A DNA stretch of 57,836 nt. Origin: Microbacterium sp. B35-30 (GTDB lineage: Bacteria > Actinomycetota > Actinomycetes > Actinomycetales > Microbacteriaceae). A program made the translations under genes and the position numbers. Below, piece by piece: positions 8,945 to 16,743 of this stretch; position 1 is the first letter of the stretch; each line of letters opens with the position of its first letter. The notes beneath the pieces were generated by a model. That model was not told the origin of the DNA. It made no database searches and saw only the letters and a list, made by a program, of their open reading frames with translations. The stretch lies in NCBI RefSeq assembly GCF_010634855.1, contig NZ_MWLQ01000034.1, forward strand, positions 1-57,836. The letters are read 5' to 3'.

Positions 8945-9871
8945 TCATTTCAGGCTTCCGATCGCGAGCCCGCCACGCCAGTACTTCTGCAGCGCCAGGA
9001 ACGCGATGATCAGCGGGATGACCGACAGGAGCGAGCCGAGGATGATGATGCTCCAGAGCGTCTGCCCGCCTGCGGCGCCGTACGTGGACGCGGTCGACTG
9101 CCAGACGCCGATGCCGACCGTGACGGGGAACAGCCGGTTGTCCGAGAGCATGACGAGCGGAAGGAAGTAGTTGTTCCACACGGCTACGACCGACAGCAGC
9201 AGCACGGTCACGATCGCGGGCCGCAGCATCGGAAGTGCGACCCGGAAGAACGTGCGGAACTCCCCCGCGCCATCCACGCGGGCGGCGTCGAGGAGCTCGT
9301 CGGGCACGGCATCGCGCGCGTACACGTTCATGAGGTAGACGCCGAAGGGGTTGAGCAGCGAGGGGAAGATCACGGCCCAGACCGTGTTCGTCCAGCCCAC
9401 CTGCGCGAACAGGACGAAGGTGGGGATCACGAGCGCGGTCGTCGGCACCATGACGGCGCCGAGCAGGATCGCGAAGGCGGCCCGGCGCCCCGCGAACCGG
9501 TACTTCGCGAAGCCGTACCCTGCGAGGACCGCGAGCACCGTGGCGCCCACCCCGCCCAGGACGGCATAGAGGGCGGTGTTGGCCAGCCATCGTCCGTAGA
9601 TCCCTCCGCCGTACGTGAACAGGTCGACGAGGTTTCCGAGGTAGTTGATGTCTTCCGCGAACCACAGGGCATTCTCGCCCCCGAACAGGCCGGCCGCGGT
9701 CTTGGAGCTGTTGACGATCAGCCACCAGAACGGCACCAGGAAGTAGACCACGAGCAGCGCCAGCACGATGTTCAGCGACGCACGCCCGCGGGTGCGCGGG
9801 GCCGACCGTCGCTCGACGAGCTTGCGCGGCTTGCCGCGGGTCTCGGTGATCTCGATAGGCGTGGCACTCAT
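8945..9871 (-). CDS. Sugar ABC transporter permease, MalG type
   Basis: A 308-residue inner-membrane protein with about six hydrophobic helices and the cytoplasmic EAA loop (DELLDAARVDGAGEF) that contacts the ATPase. It forms the membrane channel with the MalF-type gene, whose stop overlaps its start by four bases (ATGA). No ATPase gene is present nearby, so it probably uses a shared MsiK-type ATPase. Confidence 0.92.
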   Translation of the reverse strand: MSATPIEITETRGKPRKLVERRSAPRTRGRASLNIVLALLVVYFLVPFWWLIVNSSKTAAGLFGGENALWFAEDINYLGNLVDLFTYGGGIYGRWLANTALYAVLGGVGATVLAVLAGYGFAKYRFAGRRAAFAILLGAVMVPTTALVIPTFVLFAQVGWTNTVWAVIFPSLLNPFGVYLMNVYARDAVPDELLDAARVDGAGEFRTFFRVALPMLRPAIVTVLLLSVVAVWNNYFLPLVMLSDNRLFPVTVGIGVWQSTASTYGAAGGQTLWSIIILGSLLSVIPLIIAFLALQKYWRGGLAIGSLK

Positions 9872-10821
9872 TCGAAGAAGCTCCCTCGCTTGCGGGTTGC
9901 GAACAGGAAGATGTAGACGCAGACGAAGACGACGGCACCGAGGGCGAACGAGATCGCCGCGCCGTAGTTGTAGTTCGCCAGTGAGAACGCCTGATAGAAG
10001 GCGTAGATGTTGGGCGTGAAGTCGTTCGGGATGGATCCTGCCGCCAGCTCCTGGAGGATCTTCGGCTCATTGAAGAATTGCAGGGTTCCGATGAGGGCGA
10101 ACACGAGAATGAGCAGGAGTGCCGGCGAGAGGAGGGGGATCTTGATCCGCCAGATGATCTGCCACTGCGAGGCGCCGTCGATGCGTGCCGCCTCGTACAG
10201 GGTCGGGTCGATCCCCTGCAGCGCCGCGTAGAGGATGATCATGTAATAGCCGGCCCATTGCCACGTGACGATGTTGAGGAGGCCGTAGAAGATCAGGCTC
10301 TTGCTCAGGAAATCAGGAGCCTCAGCTCCGAAAATTCCGAAAATGTCCGCGAGCGGGCCGAAGTTCTCGCTGTAGAGGAACCCCCACATCAGCGCGCCGA
10401 TCACCGTCGGGATCGCATACGGCAGGAAGATCATGAGCCGCGAGAACCGGGCGAACCGGGTCACGATGATGTCGAGCATCAGGGCGATGGCCAGCGAGAT
10501 CGCCATCTGCAGCGGAATCAGCACCAGCGAGAACCGGATGACGAACCAGACGCCGTCGAGGAAGTTCGGATCTGTGAACGCCTTGGCGTAGTTGCCGAAG
10601 AGGACGAACCGGGTGCCGCCGATGAGCGACTTCTGGAAGAGGCTCAAGTAGAGCGCGTAGCCGATCGGCAGCACGAGCAGAGCCAGGAAGATGATCCCGA
10701 ACGGTCCGACGAAGAGCCATCCGAAGAGGTTCTGACGAGCGGCGGTCGAGCGACGACCGCCCTTCTTCGTGAAGGGGCTCGACCCCTTCTTCGTTGGGGG
10801 ACTTGCGGTTGAGGTGGTCAT
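9868..10821 (-). CDS. Sugar ABC transporter permease, MalF type
   Basis: A 317-residue membrane protein with a basic N-terminal tail carrying a short repeat (KKGSSPFTKKGG), about six membrane helices and the EAA motif YEAARIDGASQW. It pairs with the MalG-type protein. The gene follows the binding-protein gene after a strong intercistronic hairpin, a layout that lowers permease relative to binding-protein expression. Confidence 0.92.
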   Translation of the reverse strand: MTTSTASPPTKKGSSPFTKKGGRRSTAARQNLFGWLFVGPFGIIFLALLVLPIGYALYLSLFQKSLIGGTRFVLFGNYAKAFTDPNFLDGVWFVIRFSLVLIPLQMAISLAIALMLDIIVTRFARFSRLMIFLPYAIPTVIGALMWGFLYSENFGPLADIFGIFGAEAPDFLSKSLIFYGLLNIVTWQWAGYYMIILYAALQGIDPTLYEAARIDGASQWQIIWRIKIPLLSPALLLILVFALIGTLQFFNEPKILQELAAGSIPNDFTPNIYAFYQAFSLANYNYGAAISFALGAVVFVCVYIFLFATRKRGSFFE

Positions 10822-10849
10822 GATTTCTCCGGGTCAGAAGGGAATGACC

Positions 10850-10885
10850 GGGGGGCCGGTCCGCGCGAGCACGGACCGGCCCCCC
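10850..10885 (-). terminator. Intercistronic attenuating hairpin
   Basis: A perfect 14-bp GC stem (10850-10863 with 10872-10885) lies between the binding-protein stop and the first permease start. In transporter operons such stems stabilise the upstream mRNA or partly terminate transcription. Confidence 0.75.
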
Positions 10886-10893
10886 GTGCCATG

Positions 10894-12252
10894 TCACTCG
10901 ACGGTGAAGCCCTGCTCCTCCGCGTAGGCCACGACAGCCTCCTGGAGCGCGTCCGCGGCTTCAGAGCCCGTAGCGGATCCGTCGTTGATGTTCTGGATCT
11001 GCTCGGTGAGGGTCGAGTAGTAGAACTGCTGGAGCGGCGTGTAGACCATGCCCTTGTAGGCATTGGCCGCCGGGACGTACACCTCCTTGTTGGCCTGCTG
11101 GCCGCTGAAGAAGGGCACCTCGTAGTCCTGGAACGCCGGGTCCTCCAGCACGTCCACGTTGAGCGGGAAGATGATCTGCTCCTGCCAGCCCTGATCGAGC
11201 GACGCCTGGTCCGCATAGACCCCGAACGCCACCTTGGCTGCCAGCTCAGGGTCGTCCGCCTGGCTGCTCACCGAGAACGCCGAGCCGCCCCAGTTGATCG
11301 CGACGGGCTTGGCCGGATCCCACTGCGGCAGCGGAGCGGTCGCCCACACGCCTTCGTCCGCACCCTCGCCGACGCCCGCGCCCTGGAGGTAGCCGGGAGC
11401 CCAGGCCGCCGAGAGGTACGTGGCGTAATCGCCGCCGATGACGCCGGCGATGTACTCAGGAGTGAACTGGTCCTCCGTGCCCACGAGGCCCTTCTCGACG
11501 AGGCCCGCCCAGTAGTCGAGGACTTGCTTGATCTCCGGGCTGTTGAGGTTGATCCCGATCTGACCCTCGTTGGCGGGGTCGTACGTGAACGGCTCGGCGC
11601 CGGTCTGGTACATGTACGCCGTCACCGCTGCGGGCTGGTTCGCAGCGAAGCTCGCGAAGACCGGACCTCCGGCATCCTTGACCTGCTGCGCCGTCGCCTC
11701 GAACTCCTCCCACGTGGTGGGCGGCGTGATGCCGTACTGCTCGAAGACGTCGGTGCGGTAGATCATGCCCATCGGGCCGCCGTCGATCGGAGCGCCGTAG
11801 ACGCCCTCGCCGACAGAGACGTCCTTCCACGCGCCCTCGCTGAAGTTGTCCTTGACGTCCTCATAGCCGAGGTCGCTCAGGTCGACGAGGGCGTCCTGGG
11901 CCTGGAAGACCGCGATCCGGTCGGCCTCGACCATCATGACGTCGGGGGCGCCGCTGCCGCCCGAGATCGCCGTCTGGAACTTGTCGTACGCGTCACCACC
12001 GGCGCCGGCGTTGGTCCAGCAGACCTGGACGTCGTCGTTCTCTTCGTTGAAGTTGTCGACGACGGTCTCGGAGTTCGGGTACCACGCCCACAGGGTGACG
12101 ACGGGGGCGTCGGGGTTCTTGATCTCGTTGGAGCAGTTGGATGCATCTCCACCGCCGCCGTTTTCGTCGCCGCCATCTCCGGCGGTGCAGGCAGTCAGGG
12201 CGCCGACCAGGGCGAGCGCTGTGACTGCAGCAAGGACAGGCTTCGTCTTCAC
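10894..12252 (-). CDS. Sugar ABC transporter substrate-binding lipoprotein (MalE type)
   Basis: A 452-residue SBP_bac_1 family protein. It starts at GTG 12252, preceded by AAAGGAAA. The signal peptide ends in a lipobox (ALTAC, Cys22), so it is anchored to the outer face of the membrane. Family signatures include the VTLWAW start and multiple aromatic residues in the sugar cleft. It captures an oligosaccharide and delivers it to the two permeases. It is the first gene of the importer-hydrolase operon. Two operator copies overlap its predicted transcription start, so it should be repressed without inducer. Confidence 0.93.
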   Translation of the reverse strand: MKTKPVLAAVTALALVGALTACTAGDGGDENGGGGDASNCSNEIKNPDAPVVTLWAWYPNSETVVDNFNEENDDVQVCWTNAGAGGDAYDKFQTAISGGSGAPDVMMVEADRIAVFQAQDALVDLSDLGYEDVKDNFSEGAWKDVSVGEGVYGAPIDGGPMGMIYRTDVFEQYGITPPTTWEEFEATAQQVKDAGGPVFASFAANQPAAVTAYMYQTGAEPFTYDPANEGQIGINLNSPEIKQVLDYWAGLVEKGLVGTEDQFTPEYIAGVIGGDYATYLSAAWAPGYLQGAGVGEGADEGVWATAPLPQWDPAKPVAINWGGSAFSVSSQADDPELAAKVAFGVYADQASLDQGWQEQIIFPLNVDVLEDPAFQDYEVPFFSGQQANKEVYVPAANAYKGMVYTPLQQFYYSTLTEQIQNINDGSATGSEAADALQEAVVAYAEEQGFTVE

Positions 12253-12345
12253 TGGAGTTTCCTTTCGGTATTGCTGACTTCTTCGTCGGTGCACGACCGC
12301 TGCGAGATCCGCCCGCTCGGGTAAGCGAGTCCGATCCGGCTCTGG

Positions 12346-12361
12346 TCTACAACGTTGTAGA
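12346..12361. promoter_or_regulatory. LacI-type operator, perfect palindrome
   Basis: TCTACAACGTTGTAGA is a perfect 16-bp palindrome sharing the ACAACGTTGT core with the sites at 3202 and 16631. It lies immediately downstream of the predicted promoter of the binding-protein gene. Confidence 0.78.
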
Positions 12362-12374
12362 GCAACGTTGTACA
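12359..12374. promoter_or_regulatory. Second, degenerate LacI-type operator
   Basis: A CAACGTTGTAC core follows the perfect palindrome with its centre 13 bases away. It abuts the predicted -10 box of the binding-protein gene. Confidence 0.5.
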
Positions 12375-12375
12375 C

Positions 12376-12404
12376 ACTTTTCCACCGCCCCCGACGACTG
12401 TCAA
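12376..12404 (-). promoter_or_regulatory. Promoter of the sugar importer operon
   Basis: On the minus strand a consensus TTGACA (12399-12404) is followed after 17 bases by AAAAGT (12376-12381). The two operators lie directly downstream, which is a classic repressible arrangement. Confidence 0.62.
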
Positions 12405-12447
12405 GGGTCGGACGAAATTTTCCCGGAGGGCGGCGAAACTTCTGCGA

Positions 12448-13401
12448 TCAGTAGTCGACGGGCGCTTGGCCGAGCCGGGCGAGAAGGTCGCGCAGGGCGG
12501 CATAGGCCTCGTCGCGGTACGCCGCCAGCTCGGGTGCCCGCTCCGCCGGAGTCGCGAGGAAGCCTCTCCCTGATTTCAGGCCCTTCTCGCCGCGCGCCAC
12601 TCGCTCGCGGAGGATCTCGGGCTCGGCGAAGCGGTCGGGATACGCGCTGTGCAGCGAGTCATAGCAGAACTCGTAGACGTCGAGCCCCGCGATATCCGCG
12701 ATCGCGAAGGGCCCGAAGAAGGGCAGACGGAATCCGAACGTCGTCCGGGCGATGAGGTCGATGGCTTCCGGAGTCGCGACACCCTCCTCCACGAGCCGGG
12801 CGGCCTCGCCGAAGAGCGCATACTGCAGCCGGTTCAGCACGAAGCCGGTGACATCGGTGATCGGCACGCCGACCTTGCCGCACTCCCCGAGGAGCTCGAC
12901 GATCTCGGTCACCGCATGCGGCCGCGTGCCGGCGTGCGGGATGACCTCCACGCCGGGGACGAACGGCGCAGGGTTGCTGAAGTGCACGCCGAGGAAGCGC
13001 TCGGGCCCGGTGACGGCCTCGGCCAGGGTGCCGATGGAGATCGTCGACGTGTTGCTGCCGATGGTCGCACCCGGCGGGCAGTTCGTGCTGATCCGACGCA
13101 GGGTCTCATGTTTGATGGCAACGACCTCGGGCACGGCCTCCTCGACGAAGTCGACGGCGGCGACGGCATCCTCGATGGAGGGAGCAGCCGTCACGCGGGC
13201 CGCGATCGTCTCCCGGGCGCCCGCCGGGAAGAGCCCCCGGGCGGCGTAGTCGTCCGCCTCGCGGATGATGCGCTCGAGGTTGGCGGCGGCGAGCTCGGCG
13301 CTGACGTCTGCGAGGACGACGTCTTTTCCGGCGAGCGCGAGCACCTGGGCGATGCCTCCGCCCATGTAGCCCGACCCCACGACCGCGACTTTGCCGATCA
13401 T
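12448..13401 (-). CDS. NAD-dependent 3-hydroxy(sugar-acid) dehydrogenase, L-gulonate-3-dehydrogenase/lambda-crystallin-like
   Basis: A 317-residue enzyme of the 3-hydroxyacyl-CoA dehydrogenase fold. The NAD loop is GSGYMGGG (9-16) and the catalytic His140 lies in VHFSNP. The segments VPGVEVIPH (148-156) and GFVLNRLQYALFGEA (186-200), and FFGPF (228-232), resemble lambda-crystallin/L-gulonate 3-dehydrogenase from memory of that family, more than fatty-acid enzymes. With kinase and RpiB-like neighbours, oxidation of a sugar acid at C3 is the better guess; annotation as 3-hydroxybutyryl-CoA dehydrogenase would be the default alternative. The start overlaps the rpiB-like stop by four bases, preceded by GAGGAGG. 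Confidence 0.7.
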   Translation of the reverse strand: MIGKVAVVGSGYMGGGIAQVLALAGKDVVLADVSAELAAANLERIIREADDYAARGLFPAGARETIAARVTAAPSIEDAVAAVDFVEEAVPEVVAIKHETLRRISTNCPPGATIGSNTSTISIGTLAEAVTGPERFLGVHFSNPAPFVPGVEVIPHAGTRPHAVTEIVELLGECGKVGVPITDVTGFVLNRLQYALFGEAARLVEEGVATPEAIDLIARTTFGFRLPFFGPFAIADIAGLDVYEFCYDSLHSAYPDRFAEPEILRERVARGEKGLKSGRGFLATPAERAPELAAYRDEAYAALRDLLARLGQAPVDY

Positions 13402-13859
13402 CCTTCGTCCTCCTCGAATCGCTCGATCAACCGCACCTTCTCCGCCGACGGCGACGCAGGGTCGAAGTGATGACCCAGCCACTCGACGACGAGCTTCTTC
13501 GCGAGCTCCAGCCCGATGACGCGCGCGCCGAGCGTCAGCACCTGCGCGTTGTTGCTCTTGACGGACCGCTCGACGGAATAGCTGTCGTGTGCTGTCACCG
13601 CCCGGATGCCGCGCACCTTGTTCGCGGTGATCGCCACCCCCAGGCCGGTTCCGCAGATGAGGAGCGCGCGATCGGCGTCGCCCCGCGCGACCAGCCGCGC
13701 GGCCGTGACGGCCACGCGCGGGTAGGGGGTGGAGTCAGCACTCGCGACGCCGACGTCGATCACGTCGCTCACGCGCGGGTCGCTCGACAGCAGCTCCCGC
13801 AGCACTTCCTTGTATTCGTAGCCGGCGTCATCTGCGCCGACGACGATCTTCAAACCCAT
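13398..13859 (-). CDS. RpiB/LacAB-family sugar-phosphate isomerase, likely tetrose-phosphate isomerase
   Basis: A 153-residue protein with the RpiB signature CGTGLGVAITANKVRGIRA starting at Cys69 and SNNAQVL-LGAR (102-113). The family interconverts aldose and ketose phosphates: ribose-5-P/ribulose-5-P, or in erythritol and threitol pathways D-erythrulose-4-P/D-erythrose-4-P. It starts three bases after the DhaK-DhaL kinase stop and overlaps the next gene, so the four proteins are made together. In that context a tetrulose-phosphate isomerase is more likely than housekeeping ribose isomerase. Confidence 0.8.
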   Translation of the reverse strand: MGLKIVVGADDAGYEYKEVLRELLSSDPRVSDVIDVGVASADSTPYPRVAVTAARLVARGDADRALLICGTGLGVAITANKVRGIRAVTAHDSYSVERSVKSNNAQVLTLGARVIGLELAKKLVVEWLGHHFDPASPSAEKVRLIERFEEDEG

Positions 13860-13862
13860 GTC

Positions 13863-15611
13863 TCACTCCACTTCTCTGCCGGCGTCCGCGGACTGCGCGA
13901 CCGCGTCGGCGATGATCCAGAACGATGTCGCGCCGGGGTCGGGATGCCCGACGCTCCGCTCCGCCAGCGGGCGCGCGCGCCCCAGGCGAGGAGTCATGGC
14001 CGACGTCGCGTCCGCCCCCTCTCGCGCGGCGGAGGCGGCGACGGCGAGCGCGGCGGCAAGCTCCTCTCCAGCGGTGACGCGCGCAGTCAAGGCGTCTTGG
14101 AACGGCCCCATCGCATCGAGCATCGTCTTGTCGCCGGGCTTGGCCCCGCCGACCTCGCCGACCCGGCGGCAGGCGGCGGCGACGGCGGCTGCGACATCCG
14201 CCGAGGTGTACCGATCGCGGTCTCCGAGCGCCTGCCCCAGTTCCGCAAGCGCCGCACCCCAGAGTGCTCCGGACGTGCCGCCGGCAGTCTCCGACCACGC
14301 ATCGCCGGCTCTCTCGAGCAGTTCGCGCACGCCGATGCCCTCGTCCACCGCCCCGGTCGCATCGACGGCGGCATTGAGGCCCCGCAGCATCCCGATGCCG
14401 TGGTCGCCGTCTCCGGCGACGGCGTCGAGCTCGCCGAGGTGCTCGACCTGCGCCCCGACCGCGTCGCGCGCCTGCTGCAGCATCCGCCGAGCGGTCAGGG
14501 CCGCGCGGCGGGAGGCTTCGGTGGTGACGGATGCCGCGACCTGCGTCGCCGGACCTGCCTCGGCGCTCCTCCGGGCCGGCGCGCTGTCCCGGTGCGGGGA
14601 CCCGGGAGCGCTCCCCGCGACGGAGCCCTTGCGGAATCCGGGGGCAGCGGCAGGTGCCCGCCACAGCTCCTCCAGCTCGTCGTCGAGCCACAGCACGGTG
14701 AGTGACACGCCTGCCATGTCCAGGCTCGTGACGAACTCGCCGCACTCGGGCTCGACGATCTCGATGCCCTGGCTCTCGAGGTGCTCGGCGACGAAGCCGA
14801 AGAGGACGAAGAGCTCTTCGTACTTCACCGATCCGAGTCCGTTGAGGATGACGACTGCCCGAGTGGAGCCCTCGGGTCGCTCGGCGAGCAGCGGCTCCGC
14901 CAGCGTGACAGCCAGGTCGGAGGCCGTCTGGAGAGGCACGTCCCGCACGCCCGGCTCGCCGTGGATCCCCAGCCCGATCGACATCACGCCGTCCGGGACC
15001 TCGAACAGCGGGTGGTCCGCGCCGGGCAGGGTGCAGCCGGCGAACGCGACGCCGTGGCTGCGCGTCCTGCTGTTGGCGTGCGCCGCGAGGCGCTCGACCT
15101 CGTCGATCGAGTCACCGCGCTCGGCCGCGGCGCCGGCGACATGGAAGACGCAGAGGATGCCGGCGATTCCGCGGCGCTCGTCGCGCGCGTCGAGCGGAGC
15201 GCTCGCGACGTCGTCCGTGATGAGGACGGTGCGGGCGTCGACGCCGTCGGCGCGCAGCCGGCGTTCGGCTTCGCCGAAGTGGATGACGTCGCCCGCGTAG
15301 CGGCCGTAGGTGAAGAGCACGCCGCCCCCCGCGTCGGCCGCGCGGGCGACGCGCAGCGCCTGAGCCGTCGACGGAGAGGTGAAGATGTTTCCGCACACGG
15401 CGCCTGCGGCGAGGCCCGGTCCGACGAAGCCCGCGAATGCCGGGTAGTGTCCCGAGCCGCCGCCGATGAGCACCGCCACCCGGCCGGGCTGGAGCGGCTG
15501 CGCGCGCACGACGCCGCCGTCCACGAGGGCGACCTCCTCGCGGTGGGCGGCGGCGAAGCCGCGAAGCGCGTCCGCGACGAAGGCATCCGGGTCGGAGAAG
15601 ATCCGCGTCAT
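13863..15611 (-). CDS. DhaK-DhaL fusion kinase (dihydroxyacetone/erythrulose kinase)
   Basis: A 582-residue ATP-dependent kinase. The DhaK part (about 1-320) has GGGSGHYPAFAGFVG (50-64) and the substrate-anchoring histidine in GIHGEPG (His217), which binds the ketose covalently. A proline/alanine linker (about 320-360) leads to the DhaL part with GDGDHG (400-405), GGTSGALWG (444-452), GDKTMLDA (493-500) and GHPDPGA (555-561), which bind ATP and Mg. Family members phosphorylate dihydroxyacetone, or D/L-erythrulose and apulose. Pairing with an RpiB-like isomerase points to a tetrulose. Its start overlaps the preceding gene by four bases. Confidence 0.88.
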   Translation of the reverse strand: MTRIFSDPDAFVADALRGFAAAHREEVALVDGGVVRAQPLQPGRVAVLIGGGSGHYPAFAGFVGPGLAAGAVCGNIFTSPSTAQALRVARAADAGGGVLFTYGRYAGDVIHFGEAERRLRADGVDARTVLITDDVASAPLDARDERRGIAGILCVFHVAGAAAERGDSIDEVERLAAHANSRTRSHGVAFAGCTLPGADHPLFEVPDGVMSIGLGIHGEPGVRDVPLQTASDLAVTLAEPLLAERPEGSTRAVVILNGLGSVKYEELFVLFGFVAEHLESQGIEIVEPECGEFVTSLDMAGVSLTVLWLDDELEELWRAPAAAPGFRKGSVAGSAPGSPHRDSAPARRSAEAGPATQVAASVTTEASRRAALTARRMLQQARDAVGAQVEHLGELDAVAGDGDHGIGMLRGLNAAVDATGAVDEGIGVRELLERAGDAWSETAGGTSGALWGAALAELGQALGDRDRYTSADVAAAVAAACRRVGEVGGAKPGDKTMLDAMGPFQDALTARVTAGEELAAALAVAASAAREGADATSAMTPRLGRARPLAERSVGHPDPGATSFWIIADAVAQSADAGREVE

Positions 15612-16588
15612 GCCGAGACCTCCCCGTGGTGCGCCTGACGCACGCGGCTGGTTCCGAGCGCGTACTCCTCGCGGCGGGGCAGGACCCGACCGCGCAGGTA
15701 GTCGCGGTTCGTCGCACTCACGCTCAGCCCGTCTCCCCCGTAGTGCTCGACGCAGATGACGCCTTGGAAGCCGTTGCGCAGCGCGATCTTCACGGCGTCG
15801 CGGTAGTTGATGACCCCGAGCTCGAGAGAGGTCGGCACGGTCGAGAACAGGCCGGCGGCGGCATCCTCATCGCGTGTGTAGTTCTTGACGTGCCAGAAGT
15901 TGGCGTACGGCATCGTCGCCTCCGCGATCTCCCGCCAGTCCTCGACGGGCTCGTGGAGGCGGATGAGGTTCCCGATGTCCGGGTTGAGCCCGACGACGTC
16001 GAGGCCGATGTCCTCGACCAGCCGCATCGCCGACGCCCCCGTGCCGAGGAAGGTGTGCTCGTACAGCTCGAGCGAGAGCAGCATCCCGAGTTCGCCGGCG
16101 TGGCGGCCCAGCTCGCGGAGGCGGGTCACGGCCAGCGCCCAGGCCTCGTCGTCGTCGAAGGGATCGCGGTGGCCCTCGACGGTCCAGAACCAGAGCTGCG
16201 CCCGCTGCTGCGGGGTCAGTGCCCGATGCAGGCCGACCGACACCACGCCCACGCCGAGGTCAGCGGCGATATCGAGGGTCCGATGCGCGTACGCGAGGTG
16301 CTCCGCGCCGTGCCGCTCGTCGATGACGCTGCGCCGGATCGCCGAGAGCGACACGGCAGCGAGCCCGGTCGACGCGAGGCATTGGCGGAGGTCGCTCACC
16401 TGCCGCGGCGAGAGATCGCCGTATCTCACCCAGGAGTCGGTGAGATCCACCTCGCCGAAGCCGGAGTCACTGACCTCGAGGAGGTCGGCGCGCCAGCGCT
16501 CGATCGGCGAGCCGGACTCGCCGGTGGGGTGGGCATCGCCCTGGGAAAGCATCGCGGCCGCGATCGGCCAGTCGTTCGCCGTCAGCAT
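15608..16588 (-). CDS. Sugar-phosphate isomerase/decarboxylase-like TIM-barrel protein (AP endonuclease 2 family)
   Basis: A 326-residue xylose-isomerase-like TIM barrel with a four-residue metal site visible as Glu174 (LSLELYEH), Asp204 (NPDIGN), His233 (WHVKNY) and Glu281 (CVEHYGGDG). Relatives include epimerases, inosose enzymes, hydroxypyruvate isomerases and 3-oxo-isoapionate decarboxylases. It is the first gene of the kinase operon, with GGAGGA before ATG 16588 and an operator 43 bases upstream. In this context it could decarboxylate a 3-keto sugar acid to a tetrulose or isomerise a free sugar; the choice is inference. Confidence 0.75.
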   Translation of the reverse strand: MLTANDWPIAAAMLSQGDAHPTGESGSPIERWRADLLEVSDSGFGEVDLTDSWVRYGDLSPRQVSDLRQCLASTGLAAVSLSAIRRSVIDERHGAEHLAYAHRTLDIAADLGVGVVSVGLHRALTPQQRAQLWFWTVEGHRDPFDDDEAWALAVTRLRELGRHAGELGMLLSLELYEHTFLGTGASAMRLVEDIGLDVVGLNPDIGNLIRLHEPVEDWREIAEATMPYANFWHVKNYTRDEDAAAGLFSTVPTSLELGVINYRDAVKIALRNGFQGVICVEHYGGDGLSVSATNRDYLRGRVLPRREEYALGTSRVRQAHHGEVSA

Positions 16589-16630
16589 CGTGGGTCCTCC
16601 GTGACTCGCACATCGGCACGATACACTAAG

Positions 16631-16646
16631 TTTACAACGTTGCATT
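16631..16646. promoter_or_regulatory. LacI-type operator
   Basis: TTTACAACGTTGCATT keeps the full left arm and centre of the palindrome found at 3202, 3225 and 12346. It lies between the kinase operon and the divergent LacI gene and can serve both. Confidence 0.68.
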
Positions 16647-16743
16647 GCGCGGCGACATCGTGTCCTCACCCGCTCTTCCAGACCGGTGGCCGCGGGCGCG
16701 GACGCAGTAGAGTGCAGGGAGCGCAGGGAAGGCTGGGGCACCG

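Noticed and set aside
12448..13401. Fatty-acid 3-hydroxybutyryl-CoA dehydrogenase
   Set aside because: The fold agrees, but GFVLNRLQYALFGEA and VPGVEVIPH resemble L-gulonate dehydrogenases more closely and the neighbours handle sugars. Kept as an alternative only.
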